Assembly (NCBI GenBank): GCA_965220045.1
Contig: OZ244803.1
Span: 2,046,001 to 2,110,000 of the forward strand
DNA length: 64,000 bases
Source: VXOZ01 sp965220045
GTDB taxonomy: Bacteria > Chloroflexota > UBA11872 > VXOZ01
Direction: 5' to 3'
How positions within the stretch are numbered: position 1 is the first letter of the stretch; every line of letters starts with the position of its first letter. Under the pieces are notes generated by a model that did not search any database, was not told the origin of the DNA, and was given only the letters and a program-made list of their open reading frames with translations. A program made the translations under genes and the position numbers. Shown piece by piece: positions 15,544 through 24,637 of the stretch.

Positions 15544-17379
15544 ATGAATCAGCCAATCCTGCTCCTGTATGCCGACGATACGCTAACTACCCCGGTGAGC
15601 GCAGAAATCCTCCGCTGTGAGGGCTATCCCTGGCTGGATGCGCAAGCTGCGGCCGACTTTGAAGACCCGCCGCCGGAAGTTGAGCTCATTGTTGTCGCCG
15701 GCAGCGGCACAAGCCCCGAGACCGCGGAGCGGCTGGCCGCGGCGGTGGCCGGCGGCACCTCACTCATTGCCTTGGCTCCCGATCCCGCTCTGCTGAACGC
15801 CTTTGGCATTACCGCGGGCGGGCAAGTAGCGGATGCGTGGCTCACCGTCCGACAACTGCCGCAATGGGAGCATGGCAGCCTGCCACTGCTCTGCCCCGAC
15901 GACATAGCGCAGCCGTTGAGCGGCGGCGAGACGGTTGCCGAACTGCGGGACATCGAGGGCGCATCCCTTGGCGCAGGCATCGTAGAGTCCCGTCTCGGCG
16001 AGGGTAAGGCGTGGCTCTACGGGTACGACCTGTGCCAGGCCGTTGTCACCTTTCGGCACGGCGACGGCGACCTACACGAGCGTCCCCTGCGCGACATGGG
16101 ACCGTTGAAAGGCCCCCGCCACCTCTACAGTTTCTTTGAACTATCTGAAAAGACCACTCGCGACGTTCCCGTAGCGGACGTTCATCAAGACATCTTGCGC
16201 ACGCTTGTAGCGGAAGCACTGGCCGACACCTCATTGCCGCGTCTCTGGTACTTCCCCGAGGCCGCGCCGGCGCTGTGGTTCATCAAAGGCGACGGCTGCG
16301 GCGAAGACGGCGCGCCCGTACTCGTGGACATTGTAGAATCGTACGACGCGTTGCTTACCTTCTACCGGGCGCCGTTTAGCCGCTATCACGGCGATCTGAT
16401 GAAGGAGTGGCATGCGCGGGGCCATGCCGTATCCATCGAGGTAAACCTGACCAGCATCACACAATACGCGGTACAGGAAAACGGGACGCAAGTGCGCTAC
16501 GGCCGCACGCCGGAAGACTTGAACGAGAACTACCTTCCTGCCCTGCGCGCCAACCTGCAGGAATCCTGGGATGTCTTTCGCCGCGAGACCGGCCTGGACG
16601 TGGAGACGATTTGCAGCCACGGCTGCCAGTGGACGGGCCACCCGCTTCTGCAGATGATGCTCGACTTCGGCTGGTACACGCCGACGCACTTTGCCTCCCA
16701 CGATCCCCGCATGCGGCGCGACAAGAACTACGGCCCATACATGATCGGGACCGGTCTCTGCATGCCGTACTTTCAACACGGCGTCGGCGTTACAGAGATG
16801 TGGCATATGCCTGCCCAGTGGGACGAAAGCCAGACGATCGGCCGGCATGAGGACCTGCTGGCCGGTCCGATGGCGGAGACGCCCGATCGCGCCGAGGGCA
16901 TGGTGGGTCTCACCTCAGAGGAATACGGTGTGGAACTCGCGCGCTTTGCCGAGTCCGCGGCCACGCGCTGGCACGTGATGCAGATCGCGAACTTTCATCC
17001 CGTCTACGCCGCCGGGCCGCAGGACCACGTCAGAGCCTCGCGCCACGCCCTGGAGTTGGGCATGGAAGGGGCGATCGCAGCCGGTTGCCGCTTTGAAAAC
17101 CAGGAGAACTATTCCGCCTTCTCCCGCGCCCGCGCGGACGTTCGCCTGACCGAGTCCTATGCCCAAGACGACACCCAATTTATCACTCTCGAATCCGGCG
17201 CCAACATTTCAGGTCTGTCGCTAATGCTGCCCGAGAATGTCGTGTCCGTTCAGGAGAAGAGTACCGGCGCATCGTTGCCCATCCGGCAGGTGACCCTGGA
17301 AAGCCGACGCCAACGCGCCGCCACGGTCGACCTTGCCGCAGCCACACCACTGACCTTGTGTTTCAAGGCAACGGCCTAG
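15544..17379 (+). CDS. Large two-domain protein with polysaccharide-deacetylase-like C-terminal part
   Basis: A 611-aa protein. The first ~200 residues look like a glutamine-amidotransferase-type Rossmann domain (LIVVAGSGTS, GTSLIALAP), lacking an obvious catalytic Cys. Residues ~230-530 resemble an uncharacterised NodB/polysaccharide-deacetylase-like barrel: an acidic start (FIKGDGCGEDG), a GHAVSIEV strand, CSHGCQWTGHP and a late ANFHPVYA. A short beta-rich tail ends the protein. ATG at 15544 follows GAGGAAAG; upstream codons to 15460 overlap the preceding gene and are rejected. It is paired with the C45 hydrolase. No signal peptide is visible. Function is unknown; a carbohydrate or N-acyl hydrolase role is an inference. 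Confidence 0.65.
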   Translation: MNQPILLLYADDTLTTPVSAEILRCEGYPWLDAQAAADFEDPPPEVELIVVAGSGTSPETAERLAAAVAGGTSLIALAPDPALLNAFGITAGGQVADAWLTVRQLPQWEHGSLPLLCPDDIAQPLSGGETVAELRDIEGASLGAGIVESRLGEGKAWLYGYDLCQAVVTFRHGDGDLHERPLRDMGPLKGPRHLYSFFELSEKTTRDVPVADVHQDILRTLVAEALADTSLPRLWYFPEAAPALWFIKGDGCGEDGAPVLVDIVESYDALLTFYRAPFSRYHGDLMKEWHARGHAVSIEVNLTSITQYAVQENGTQVRYGRTPEDLNENYLPALRANLQESWDVFRRETGLDVETICSHGCQWTGHPLLQMMLDFGWYTPTHFASHDPRMRRDKNYGPYMIGTGLCMPYFQHGVGVTEMWHMPAQWDESQTIGRHEDLLAGPMAETPDRAEGMVGLTSEEYGVELARFAESAATRWHVMQIANFHPVYAAGPQDHVRASRHALELGMEGAIAAGCRFENQENYSAFSRARADVRLTESYAQDDTQFITLESGANISGLSLMLPENVVSVQEKSTGASLPIRQVTLESRRQRAATVDLAAATPLTLCFKATA

Positions 17380-17585
17380 CATACACCTGCCTTCAATGTA
17401 AGCCGACGCGGCCGCAGTGGCGGAGAATTGCGCACCGGCGCTCATAGTGCGCTCAGCTTTGCGCGGGTGCTGCCATCGGCTTGCGGTCTTGGCACCCAGC
17501 AAACTGATGGTCCGCCGCTCTGAATCGACTCCTGGCGCGATGATTATAGGGCGTCCTTTCCGGCAGGACTTTGTCAGTCGGACGG

Positions 17586-20501
17586 CTACGTCATTTGCCG
17601 TTGCACCAGATCGCGAAAGCGGCCTTCCGTCTGGTAGAGCTCAATGAAGCTGCCCTCCTGCACCACTCGTCCCTCATGTAGCACGTAAATGCGCTGCGCC
17701 TTGCGGATAGTGGAAAGCCGGTGGGCGATAACGATGCGAGTGGCGGCGAGGCTCTCAATGCCTTCCATAACCTGGGCCTGGCTCTTGGCGTCGAGCCAAC
17801 TGGTGGCCTCATCCAGAAACACGATGCGCGGTTTGCGCACGAGGGCTGCCGCAATCCTGATGCGTTGAATCTGCCCGCCGGAGAAGGTGGAGGCTCTGTC
17901 GCCTACCGCGGTAAACATCTGCATGGGCATAGCGGCGATGTCACTATCCACGGCGGCAAGCTTGGCCGCGCGCCACGCGTCATCAATCGTCAAGTCGTCC
18001 CCAAAGCCGATGATGTTGTCCAGGAGGTTGCCGGGCCTGAGGGCGCCATCCTGCGTCACGACACCAATCTGGCGGCGCACGGAAAGTCGATCGAGATGGG
18101 CAAGGTCGCGACCGTCATAGTAGATTCCCCCCGCGGTTGGGACTTCGAGTCCCAGCGCCAAGCGCACCAAGGTACTCTTGCCGGCGCCAGATTCACCGAC
18201 AATGGCGATGAACTCGCCGGGACGCGCGCGCACAGAGACTTCATCGATGATGCGCGGACCGTCCTTGGCGTATTGGAAACTCACGTGGTCGAAACGCACT
18301 TCGCCGCCAAGTTCAACGGACGCGCGTTGAGCCCTGCGGCCGTCAGGAATCGCGGTAGTCACCGGCTTTACCTGTTCGTAGCCCGGCAAGACAGCCGCCA
18401 TGACCTCAATTGAGTAGCCCAGGCCGATTACTGCTGTATAGAACAGGATGGAAACCGCATAGACGACGAGAAAACTCCCTAGTTCGAGCCGGTCAATGCC
18501 CTGCCACAGGGCAACGCCGAAGATGGCAGCAGCCATGAGGGCGGGTATTGCGGCGCTAAATGCGACGAGGTGTTCATTGAGCTTGCCTATCTGTAGTTGT
18601 GCCACCTGCTGTTCTCGGTAGCCCCGCGCCCACGACGCATACGCCGACGCTTCGGCCCCGGCTGACCGCAGCTTGCTGATGCCGTTTATGTATTGGAACA
18701 ATTCGCCGGTGAGACGTCTGGAGACGGCATAGAGTCGACGCTGCGGCCCAATCTGCAAGAGACCGAACACCAGAATAACGGCAAGCGAGACCACCCCGGT
18801 CCCGAGAATCAACCATGCCAAAGCGGTGTCAAAGACAAAGAGGATGATGAGCAGCGGGAACAGGAAGGCGAATGAGAGTACGGCGCTGGCAACCACGCCC
18901 GATACCTGGTCGCGCAGCACCTGGACTGCCGCCATGCGCACAGCGAGGTCGCCTGCAGTGAAGCCTCTGAAGAAACTTGGCGGGAGCAGCAACAAGCGGT
19001 CCCAGAGTGCCGCGCTCACCCGCGCAACGGCACGACCCTCCAGCCGCATCATGGCCGTTCCCCGCAGCATCTGCAGGAACGTGCCCACAACCGCAAGCGC
19101 GATGAGGGCGATGGTAATCTGCACTAACATGCCGACGCTTGCCGCGGGCAGAACGGAATCCGCCAGAAGCCCGAGCGCAAGCGCGGGAGCCAGCAAGAGC
19201 ATGCTCGCGATGAGGCCGGCCCCCGCAAACCGCCAGAGGTCACCGGACAGGCCTCTAACGGCAAGTCCCAAGAGGTCTCTGGTTCCCACCGCACGGTCAG
19301 CCGGTAGGGAGCGGTAGAAGAGCCAACCATCCTGGTGAATAGCGGCGGCGCGGCTTGCATTGAGGCGAGTGGACTCTCCCGATGCCGGGTCCAGCGCTCG
19401 ATAGCGCCCACCCACGCTCGGCAGCAGCGCCACGGGATTGCCGTCCTCCTGCCGGAAGCCCAACATTGCGCCGCTGTCCCCTTCCCACCAGCGGTCATCG
19501 ACCGTCAACTGCACCTTGCGGCTGCGCACACCGGAATCTGCCAGGACTTGCTGTAGGCTGAGTTCTTCATTATTCGATCTCCGACGGCCGGTTGGAAGCT
19601 GAAATTCAATGCCCTCTCGCTCGCCAATGATGCGCAGGGCCGCCAAGAGCGATGAATCGCTATCGTCAGCCAGCGTGCGCGAAGAGCCAAGCACTCCATA
19701 GAGGCCCTGTCTCGCCCGTTCTTCGTCGCGTTGCCGGTGTAAGGTAAGCGCGGTCTGCTCGTTTGCCTCGTCGGCCAGCAGCAAGACGCGGTTGATCTGT
19801 TCGGCGCCGAAGATGAGCCGATGGAACTCCGCGAGAGCCGCAAGCAGGGTCCCTTCCCTGCACAATGCGCGGGAGGTCTTGCCCGTGACCCGCGCCGGGC
19901 CCTGCAACGTGAGCCAGGTATCGGAAGTGACCGGTGTCAGACCGGCACCCGCGGTCTCCAGCTCTTCCGTCCCCAAGAATGTCGCACCGGCATCGCCTAC
20001 GCTAACCCACACGACCCCGCCGGGTCTGCTCGACAACACTGTGCCATCCGCTACGTCAAGAGCCTCAGGCGGGTCTCTGTGATCAAGCAGCAGGCTGGGT
20101 TGGGGCCGCGGTTCTATCCGGTGCGCCACGGCGGCAGCGAACTCCGCGACCCACGCATCAACCTGGCCGGCCAACTGGTCTACAGCTTCGTACTGCAGGA
20201 TACAGTCAATGCTGACGCGCCGCAGTAAGCACCCTGGGCTGCCCTTGGCGATCATAGCGAGAGATCCGCAATTGCTAACCCCGAATACCATGCGGCCGCC
20301 CTCGGCTCGGAGAATGTGCTTCGAGCTGGAGATTGGCTCTCCATCCTGATACTCGACGAGGAATACATCCAGCGCGCCTCGCTCGACGAACCAGGCAGAA
20401 TCCGCATCATCCAGATCGACGGGGAGGTTACCGGCGCTGGGTACCGGCTCTCCGATCGCAACGGCAAGCTCACTGAGCCGATGGAATCGTCTTCGCGTCA
20501 C
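17586..20501 (-). CDS. NHLP/NHLM-type export ABC transporter, permease/ATPase without peptidase
   Basis: Third exporter gene of the peptide secretion cassette. A 971-aa protein with a ~300-residue N-terminal soluble region, a further linker, a six-helix ABC transmembrane domain (about 410-720) and a C-terminal ATPase. The ATPase has Walker A GESGAGKST (about 768-776), signature FSGGQIQR (about 870), Walker B IVFLDEATS (about 892) and an H-loop AHRLST. All are intact. The architecture matches the second ABC protein of NHLP bacteriocin systems, which lacks the C39 domain. Its start lies 31 bp after the stop of the C39-ABC gene on the same strand. It converges with the + strand gene ending at 17379. 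It probably forms a heteromeric exporter or works with its neighbour. Confidence 0.92.
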   Translation of the reverse strand: MTRRRFHRLSELAVAIGEPVPSAGNLPVDLDDADSAWFVERGALDVFLVEYQDGEPISSSKHILRAEGGRMVFGVSNCGSLAMIAKGSPGCLLRRVSIDCILQYEAVDQLAGQVDAWVAEFAAAVAHRIEPRPQPSLLLDHRDPPEALDVADGTVLSSRPGGVVWVSVGDAGATFLGTEELETAGAGLTPVTSDTWLTLQGPARVTGKTSRALCREGTLLAALAEFHRLIFGAEQINRVLLLADEANEQTALTLHRQRDEERARQGLYGVLGSSRTLADDSDSSLLAALRIIGEREGIEFQLPTGRRRSNNEELSLQQVLADSGVRSRKVQLTVDDRWWEGDSGAMLGFRQEDGNPVALLPSVGGRYRALDPASGESTRLNASRAAAIHQDGWLFYRSLPADRAVGTRDLLGLAVRGLSGDLWRFAGAGLIASMLLLAPALALGLLADSVLPAASVGMLVQITIALIALAVVGTFLQMLRGTAMMRLEGRAVARVSAALWDRLLLLPPSFFRGFTAGDLAVRMAAVQVLRDQVSGVVASAVLSFAFLFPLLIILFVFDTALAWLILGTGVVSLAVILVFGLLQIGPQRRLYAVSRRLTGELFQYINGISKLRSAGAEASAYASWARGYREQQVAQLQIGKLNEHLVAFSAAIPALMAAAIFGVALWQGIDRLELGSFLVVYAVSILFYTAVIGLGYSIEVMAAVLPGYEQVKPVTTAIPDGRRAQRASVELGGEVRFDHVSFQYAKDGPRIIDEVSVRARPGEFIAIVGESGAGKSTLVRLALGLEVPTAGGIYYDGRDLAHLDRLSVRRQIGVVTQDGALRPGNLLDNIIGFGDDLTIDDAWRAAKLAAVDSDIAAMPMQMFTAVGDRASTFSGGQIQRIRIAAALVRKPRIVFLDEATSWLDAKSQAQVMEGIESLAATRIVIAHRLSTIRKAQRIYVLHEGRVVQEGSFIELYQTEGRFRDLVQRQMT

Positions 20502-20532
20502 GTATGCCTTCCCAGGTTGCGGCTATCCTTGA

Positions 20533-22728
20533 TCATTGCGCCTGGATGAGTTGGTAGTAGAGGCCTTGCTCATCGTCCAGGAGTCTTTCATGCGTATCGC
20601 ATTGGACCTGGCGGCCGTGATCGAGCACAACAATCTGATCACAGTCGCGGATAGTACTTAAGCGGTGGGCGACGATGATGCAGGTGCAGCCACGCCACCG
20701 CAAGCTGTCGTCAATGCGCATCTCACTCACGGCATCAAGCGTACTGGTAGCTTCATCGAGAAAGAGCACGGAGGGATTGTCTACGAGGGCGCGAGCGATT
20801 TCCAAGCGCTGGCGCTGGCCGCCGCTAAAATTGGTGCCCCCTTCTTCCACCTTTGTGTCATAGCCGAACTCCCGGCTCATAATCTCACTGTGTATCAACG
20901 CGTCCTGGGCGGCTGTTACCACCTGTTCATCAGGCGCTGTTGGATTCCACATCGTCAAATTGTCATGGACCGATGCGGCAAACAGGAAAATCTGCTGGTC
21001 TACAATCGAGACTGAACGCGTGAGTATTTCTCGTGGTATTTCATTGCGCGGCACCCCGTCGAAGAGGATTTCCCCCGACCACGGTGTATACTCACCACCG
21101 ACCAGCTTTAGCAGCGTCGACTTCCCCGACCCAGTGGGACCGACCAGCGCGACCCGCTGGCCGGGTTCGATGGTGAGGCTGAAGTTCTCGACAAGAGGCG
21201 GACGGTTGCGGTGATAGCCAAACGTCACATTGCGCAGCTCGACCCGTCCTGCTAAATGCAACCGGCCTTCCAGGGTTGCCAACTTGCCGTTCTCAGCATC
21301 GCCGTGCGCTACAAGGGCGGGGTCCTCGGGTGTCGCCATGATGTCTTCTATGCGTTGCAGGTCTGCCTCCAGGACTTGAAGCGTGTCGGCAAACTGGACG
21401 AACCGGCCTATCGGTTGCAGGAAATTGCCGGCTACCACATAGAATCCCATGAGCATGCCGATCGTCATATCACCGGAAATGACTCGCCAACCACCGAGTC
21501 CAAGCACAATCACGCCACCAAGGATCAGGAAAAATCGCGGCAGTGACGCAATGACATAGCCGAGCTCCGCGAATTTCTGTCGAGCTACAAGCTCGCGGGC
21601 TTGGTACCCCGACCAGCGCGCAAAAGATTCGTCCTCGCTGGCAGTCGCGTGCAATGAGTCAATGTCGCGAAGAATCGACGCGCCGGTACCGAAGAGCAAT
21701 GTTTGCTCGCGCCGCAACTGGCGATTCTCGTCGCTGCGGAACCGGCTGAGAAAACGCATGAGCGCGAGATTCGCGACGCCGAGAGTGCCGATGGCGGCGG
21801 CGAGCAAAGGATCGAACAAGGTCATCAACACCAGGAAAAGCACGCTCATGACGAGCTCTATCATGATGCCGACGAAGTGCCGCGACGAGCCGCTGGTTAC
21901 CTCGTTGATCAACTGAACCCGGGCCGTCAGGTCACCTGCATAGCGGTGCGCGAAGAACTCAATGGGCAGCCGGAAGAGTCGCGAAAGCATGCGTTCTGCA
22001 TGGACGACGGAAAGACGTACGGCGAGCCTGCGCAAGGCGTGTTGCTGGAGCCAGGTGAGGAGATACGTGAGACCGCCGGTAACGGCCGCCGCTGCGACGA
22101 TGAAGGCGCCCCAGTTCCTTCCCGCTTCGCCCAGAACATAGTCTACGAATAGGCTCAGGAGAACAGGGAGAAACAGACCTGGCAGCGCCAGGAGCAACCC
22201 GCACGCAACCACAAACGCGAGCGGAGACTTGACGCCCCGCAACCACGCCAAAAGTTCGCGCATGACACCGGGCGACGAGCCGCTCTGACTGAATTTCGGC
22301 CCCGGCTTCGCCGTGAGGACTACGCCAGTGAAAGATCGGTCAAGAGTCTCCTGACTCACAGTGCGCCGGCCGTTGGCGGGATCATTCAGGTAATAGCGCC
22401 CTGTGTCCACGCCTTCGAGTACCAAGAAATGGTTGAAGTCCCAGAAGAGGACTGCCGGCAAAGCCACGTCCTGCAACTGGCTGATTTCCCGTCGCCAGCC
22501 CGAGACCTCGAGATCAAATTTCCTCGCTGCCCGCACAATATCGGCTGCGCTGGTGCCGTCCCGGCTAACTCCACATGCTGCGCGTAGAGTCTCCATCGAC
22601 TCCCAGCGACCGTAGTAGGCGAGCAGAATGCCCAGACAGGCGGCGCCGCACTCCGACGTTTCAAGCTGTGGGAAAAGAGGCGTACGTATGCGCTTCTTCG
22701 TTGGCTTCTCCGCAGCGCTCGCTGGCAT
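20533..22728 (-). CDS. C39 peptidase-containing ABC exporter (NHLP type)
   Basis: Processes and exports a GG-leader peptide. A 731-aa protein: C39 cysteine-peptidase domain (about 15-140) with catalytic C27 in SECGAACLG, H100 in FNHFLVLEG and D116 in LNDPANG; six-helix membrane domain (about 170-450); and C-terminal ATPase with Walker A GPTGSGKST (about 529-537), signature SGGQRQR (about 632) and LFLDEATSTLD. All catalytic residues are present, so both leader cleavage and ATP-driven export are expected. ATG at 22728 is preferred over an upstream in-frame start at 22812, which would overlap the hlyD-like gene by 70 bp; an AAGGCGG lies about 10 bases upstream of 22728. Second gene of the exporter operon. 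Confidence 0.95.
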   Translation of the reverse strand: MPASAAEKPTKKRIRTPLFPQLETSECGAACLGILLAYYGRWESMETLRAACGVSRDGTSAADIVRAARKFDLEVSGWRREISQLQDVALPAVLFWDFNHFLVLEGVDTGRYYLNDPANGRRTVSQETLDRSFTGVVLTAKPGPKFSQSGSSPGVMRELLAWLRGVKSPLAFVVACGLLLALPGLFLPVLLSLFVDYVLGEAGRNWGAFIVAAAAVTGGLTYLLTWLQQHALRRLAVRLSVVHAERMLSRLFRLPIEFFAHRYAGDLTARVQLINEVTSGSSRHFVGIMIELVMSVLFLVLMTLFDPLLAAAIGTLGVANLALMRFLSRFRSDENRQLRREQTLLFGTGASILRDIDSLHATASEDESFARWSGYQARELVARQKFAELGYVIASLPRFFLILGGVIVLGLGGWRVISGDMTIGMLMGFYVVAGNFLQPIGRFVQFADTLQVLEADLQRIEDIMATPEDPALVAHGDAENGKLATLEGRLHLAGRVELRNVTFGYHRNRPPLVENFSLTIEPGQRVALVGPTGSGKSTLLKLVGGEYTPWSGEILFDGVPRNEIPREILTRSVSIVDQQIFLFAASVHDNLTMWNPTAPDEQVVTAAQDALIHSEIMSREFGYDTKVEEGGTNFSGGQRQRLEIARALVDNPSVLFLDEATSTLDAVSEMRIDDSLRWRGCTCIIVAHRLSTIRDCDQIVVLDHGRQVQCDTHERLLDDEQGLYYQLIQAQ

Positions 22729-22742
22729 ACCACAAAGCCGCC

Positions 22743-23639
22743 TTAATTGGTCGCGGAAGTGAGTAACATGCGCACAGGCGAGGCTCTGCGCAGGATAATC
22801 CGCACTTCGCACGGATCGCCGTCTTGAAACGCATCAGATTGGCCCTCGTGCAGGGCCAACCTGACCATGTAACCGCGTGAGACGTCGGAGAATCCGAAGG
22901 CTGTCAGCCAGTGCGGCGGCCTAGCGGCATGTGGCGCTACATAGGTCACCTCGGCCTCGAGGGCTTCTGCGCCTCTCCCCCCGTCACGTCCCGTCGCCAT
23001 CACCCGCGCCTGCATGCCGACGGCAAGGCGCGCAGCGCGCTCCGGCACGAGTACGGCAACCGCCTCGAGTTCGTTCCGGTTGGCAGTGCGAACACTGGCC
23101 ACCGTGGTGCCAATAGCAACCGCCTGACCGATTGATAGCTCATAAACGGCGACTGTTCCGCCGTAGGGTGTGGTAAGAAACTCACCGAAAGATGCGCGTG
23201 CCTCGAGCTCGGTCAACTCTGTTCGCGCTGCGTCAAGGGCCTCGGACGTTGTTGTATCTGTACTTTCCAGGAGGTTCACGCGAGAGCGGGCAATCGCAAT
23301 CTCTCGGCTGAGTTCCGGTGACCTGAGCCTGGCAAGCGGCTGCCCCGCGGCGACTGTGTCGCCGGCATCCACCAGCAGATCCACGACAGTGCCTGCGGAC
23401 TCAGCAACCACCGCAAAGCGATCTCCCGGCAGCGCCAACACGCATCGTGCCGTAACACTCTCCTCAACACTGCCGAAGAGTCCCCAAACCGCCAATCCCA
23501 AGACTCCCAGGCCCAGGCAGAACAGCAGAATCCATTCGTGGGGGGCCGTAACACGCAGCAGGCCATTGAGTGATTCGGACTTGCCTCTGCGGGCAAACGC
23601 TTCCTCACGAAAGAGACGACGATTGTCCGTCACCGTCAC
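22743..23639 (-). CDS. HlyD-family periplasmic adaptor (NHLP system type)
   Basis: Membrane-fusion/adaptor protein that links the ABC exporters to the outside of the cell. About 298 aa: short cytoplasmic N-terminus rich in basic residues, one transmembrane helix (ILLFCLGLGVLGLAVWGLF, about 37-55), a biotinyl-lipoyl-like segment (VVDLLVDAGDTVAAGQPLARL), a short helical hairpin and a beta-barrel C-terminus. The start is GTG at 23639 or GTG at 23633; GGAG lies 8 bases before the latter, making it slightly better. It is separated by 14 bp from the C39-ABC gene, and by an intrinsic terminator and about 520 bp from the candidate precursor gene. No outer-membrane TolC-like gene is nearby. Confidence 0.88.
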   Translation of the reverse strand: MTVTDNRRLFREEAFARRGKSESLNGLLRVTAPHEWILLFCLGLGVLGLAVWGLFGSVEESVTARCVLALPGDRFAVVAESAGTVVDLLVDAGDTVAAGQPLARLRSPELSREIAIARSRVNLLESTDTTTSEALDAARTELTELEARASFGEFLTTPYGGTVAVYELSIGQAVAIGTTVASVRTANRNELEAVAVLVPERAARLAVGMQARVMATGRDGGRGAEALEAEVTYVAPHAARPPHWLTAFGFSDVSRGYMVRLALHEGQSDAFQDGDPCEVRIILRRASPVRMLLTSATN

Positions 23640-24101
23640 CGCTCCAGGTTCTTGTCAACGAGGCTGACTGCAATCTGAAGGCTATTCTAGCGTTATACTA
23701 GCCGCAGACGGCACGAAAGAGATCACGACAGCAATGGTCTTGCAGGCACCCCATTGCCTTCTATTGACACTGTACTTCGTGGGCGCGGAGCGGCATTCGG
23801 AATCCGATGCGGCACCGTAGTCACCTTGGTCGTGCCAAGTACTGCAATTCAGTTTTCGCCACTGCAAGAGTGACGCCAAGCAGCAATTGCCCGATCTCAC
23901 AGCCTGCAAGAGAAGCTCCAAGCTGGACTATGTCTGAGCGGCCGGGCACGGCCCTGCTCGCACCCACCGAAACGCTGGTTTCGAAGACCCTGCGTTACCG
24001 TCACTCGCCAGTGTGCGAGAACCGGGCAATTACGACTGCGATTCCATCTCACTGCCGCCCATAGAACGAGAAGCTGCACTCTTCAACCCCGAGCAAAAAA
24101 A
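23640..24101. other. Exporter operon upstream region, no gene seen
   Basis: This stretch separates the exporter operon from the precursor terminator. Only short, compositionally unconvincing frames occur on either strand. It must carry the exporter promoter unless transcription reads through the terminator. Confidence 0.5.
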
Positions 24102-24139
24102 CAGGTACGATGGATTACCCGCAAATCCCATCGTACCTG
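24095..24139 (-). terminator. Intrinsic terminator of the precursor gene
   Basis: On the minus strand a perfect 12-bp stem (CAGGTACGATGG paired with CCATCGTACCTG, bases 24128-24139 and 24102-24113) with a 14-nt loop is followed directly by seven T (24101-24095). It lies 22 bp after the precursor stop codon, the classic position. It should end most precursor transcripts before the exporter genes, giving a high cargo-to-exporter ratio if partial read-through occurs. Confidence 0.9.
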
Positions 24140-24161
24140 CATGTCCGTTGCGAGGATTAGA

Positions 24162-24356
24162 CTAGTCGTTCGGATTGTGCCACCAACCTCTGCCGGAGCC
24201 TTCGCCGGGGGTCTGAGGAGGTTGCTCTTCATTCCCAACCCCACCAACGGCTTCGTTCAATTCGTCTTCGGTCAACTCACCGCCGACCGGTTCCGCGCTT
24301 TCCGGCTCGGCGGAAACTGTTTCCTCTCGCTTAGAAACAGAATCTCCTTTATTCAT
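24162..24356 (-). CDS. Candidate secreted peptide precursor with double-glycine leader
   Basis: A 64-codon gene. The leader (1-39) is acidic and ends in ELTEDELNEAVGG (27-39), matching the ELxxDEL...GG signature cut by C39 peptidases of NHLP/Nif11-type exporters. The predicted core is 25 residues (40-64), starting VGNEEQPP and ending GRGWWHNPND. It contains no Cys, one Thr, one Ser, three Pro and five Gly. The ATG at 24356 has an ideal ribosome-binding site (GGAGG, 8 bases upstream); the longer frame to 24434 lacks one. An intrinsic terminator follows. It is the only small gene near a full C39/HlyD/ABC export operon on the same strand. Identity as cargo is inference but strongly supported. 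No homolog is recognised, and activity (bacteriocin or signal) is unknown. Confidence 0.8.
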   Translation of the reverse strand: MNKGDSVSKREETVSAEPESAEPVGGELTEDELNEAVGGVGNEEQPPQTPGEGSGRGWWHNPND

Positions 24357-24610
24357 TGGATCGACCTCCAGAGTTCTCACAATCGCTTTCTCAAGCGCCC
24401 AAAACGACCGTAACTCGGGCCCGCACACCTCCAAGGTGAATTACCAAAGAGACCAAAACGCAGCAGCACCGTCATATCATTTCTTGCAGAGGCCGGAACG
24501 AGCAACGGCAAACACGTTAGAAAGTCGGTACTTGGTGTAACCTCCTTACCCGTTATTCAACGTCCTTCGGTGTTGACGTTTGGGACGATCCTCCTTGACC
24601 GCAGCCCCAT
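24357..24610 (-). other. Long untranslated leader region of the precursor gene
   Basis: If transcription starts at the candidate promoter near 24611, the mRNA has a leader of about 250 nt. On the minus strand it holds two AAGGAGG motifs (complement of 24541-24547 and 24590-24596) without a start codon at a suitable distance, and a small hairpin (AACGTC paired with GACGTT) between them. No known riboswitch class is recognised. The upstream part (24640-24926) contains no convincing gene. Confidence 0.35.
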
Positions 24611-24637
24611 GGTATAGCACGAAATTGCACTCGTCAA
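24611..24637 (-). promoter_or_regulatory. Candidate sigma-70-type promoter for the precursor
   Basis: Minus strand: TTGACG (24637-24632, five of six to the -35 consensus), 15-bp spacer, TATACC (24616-24611, four of six to the -10). The spacer is short. Position upstream of the precursor and downstream of the methyltransferase gene fits, but the match could be chance. Confidence 0.3.

Noticed and set aside
24141..24413. 90-aa plus-strand frame opposite the precursor
   Set aside because: The minus strand has the ribosome-binding site, leader motif and terminator; this frame has none.
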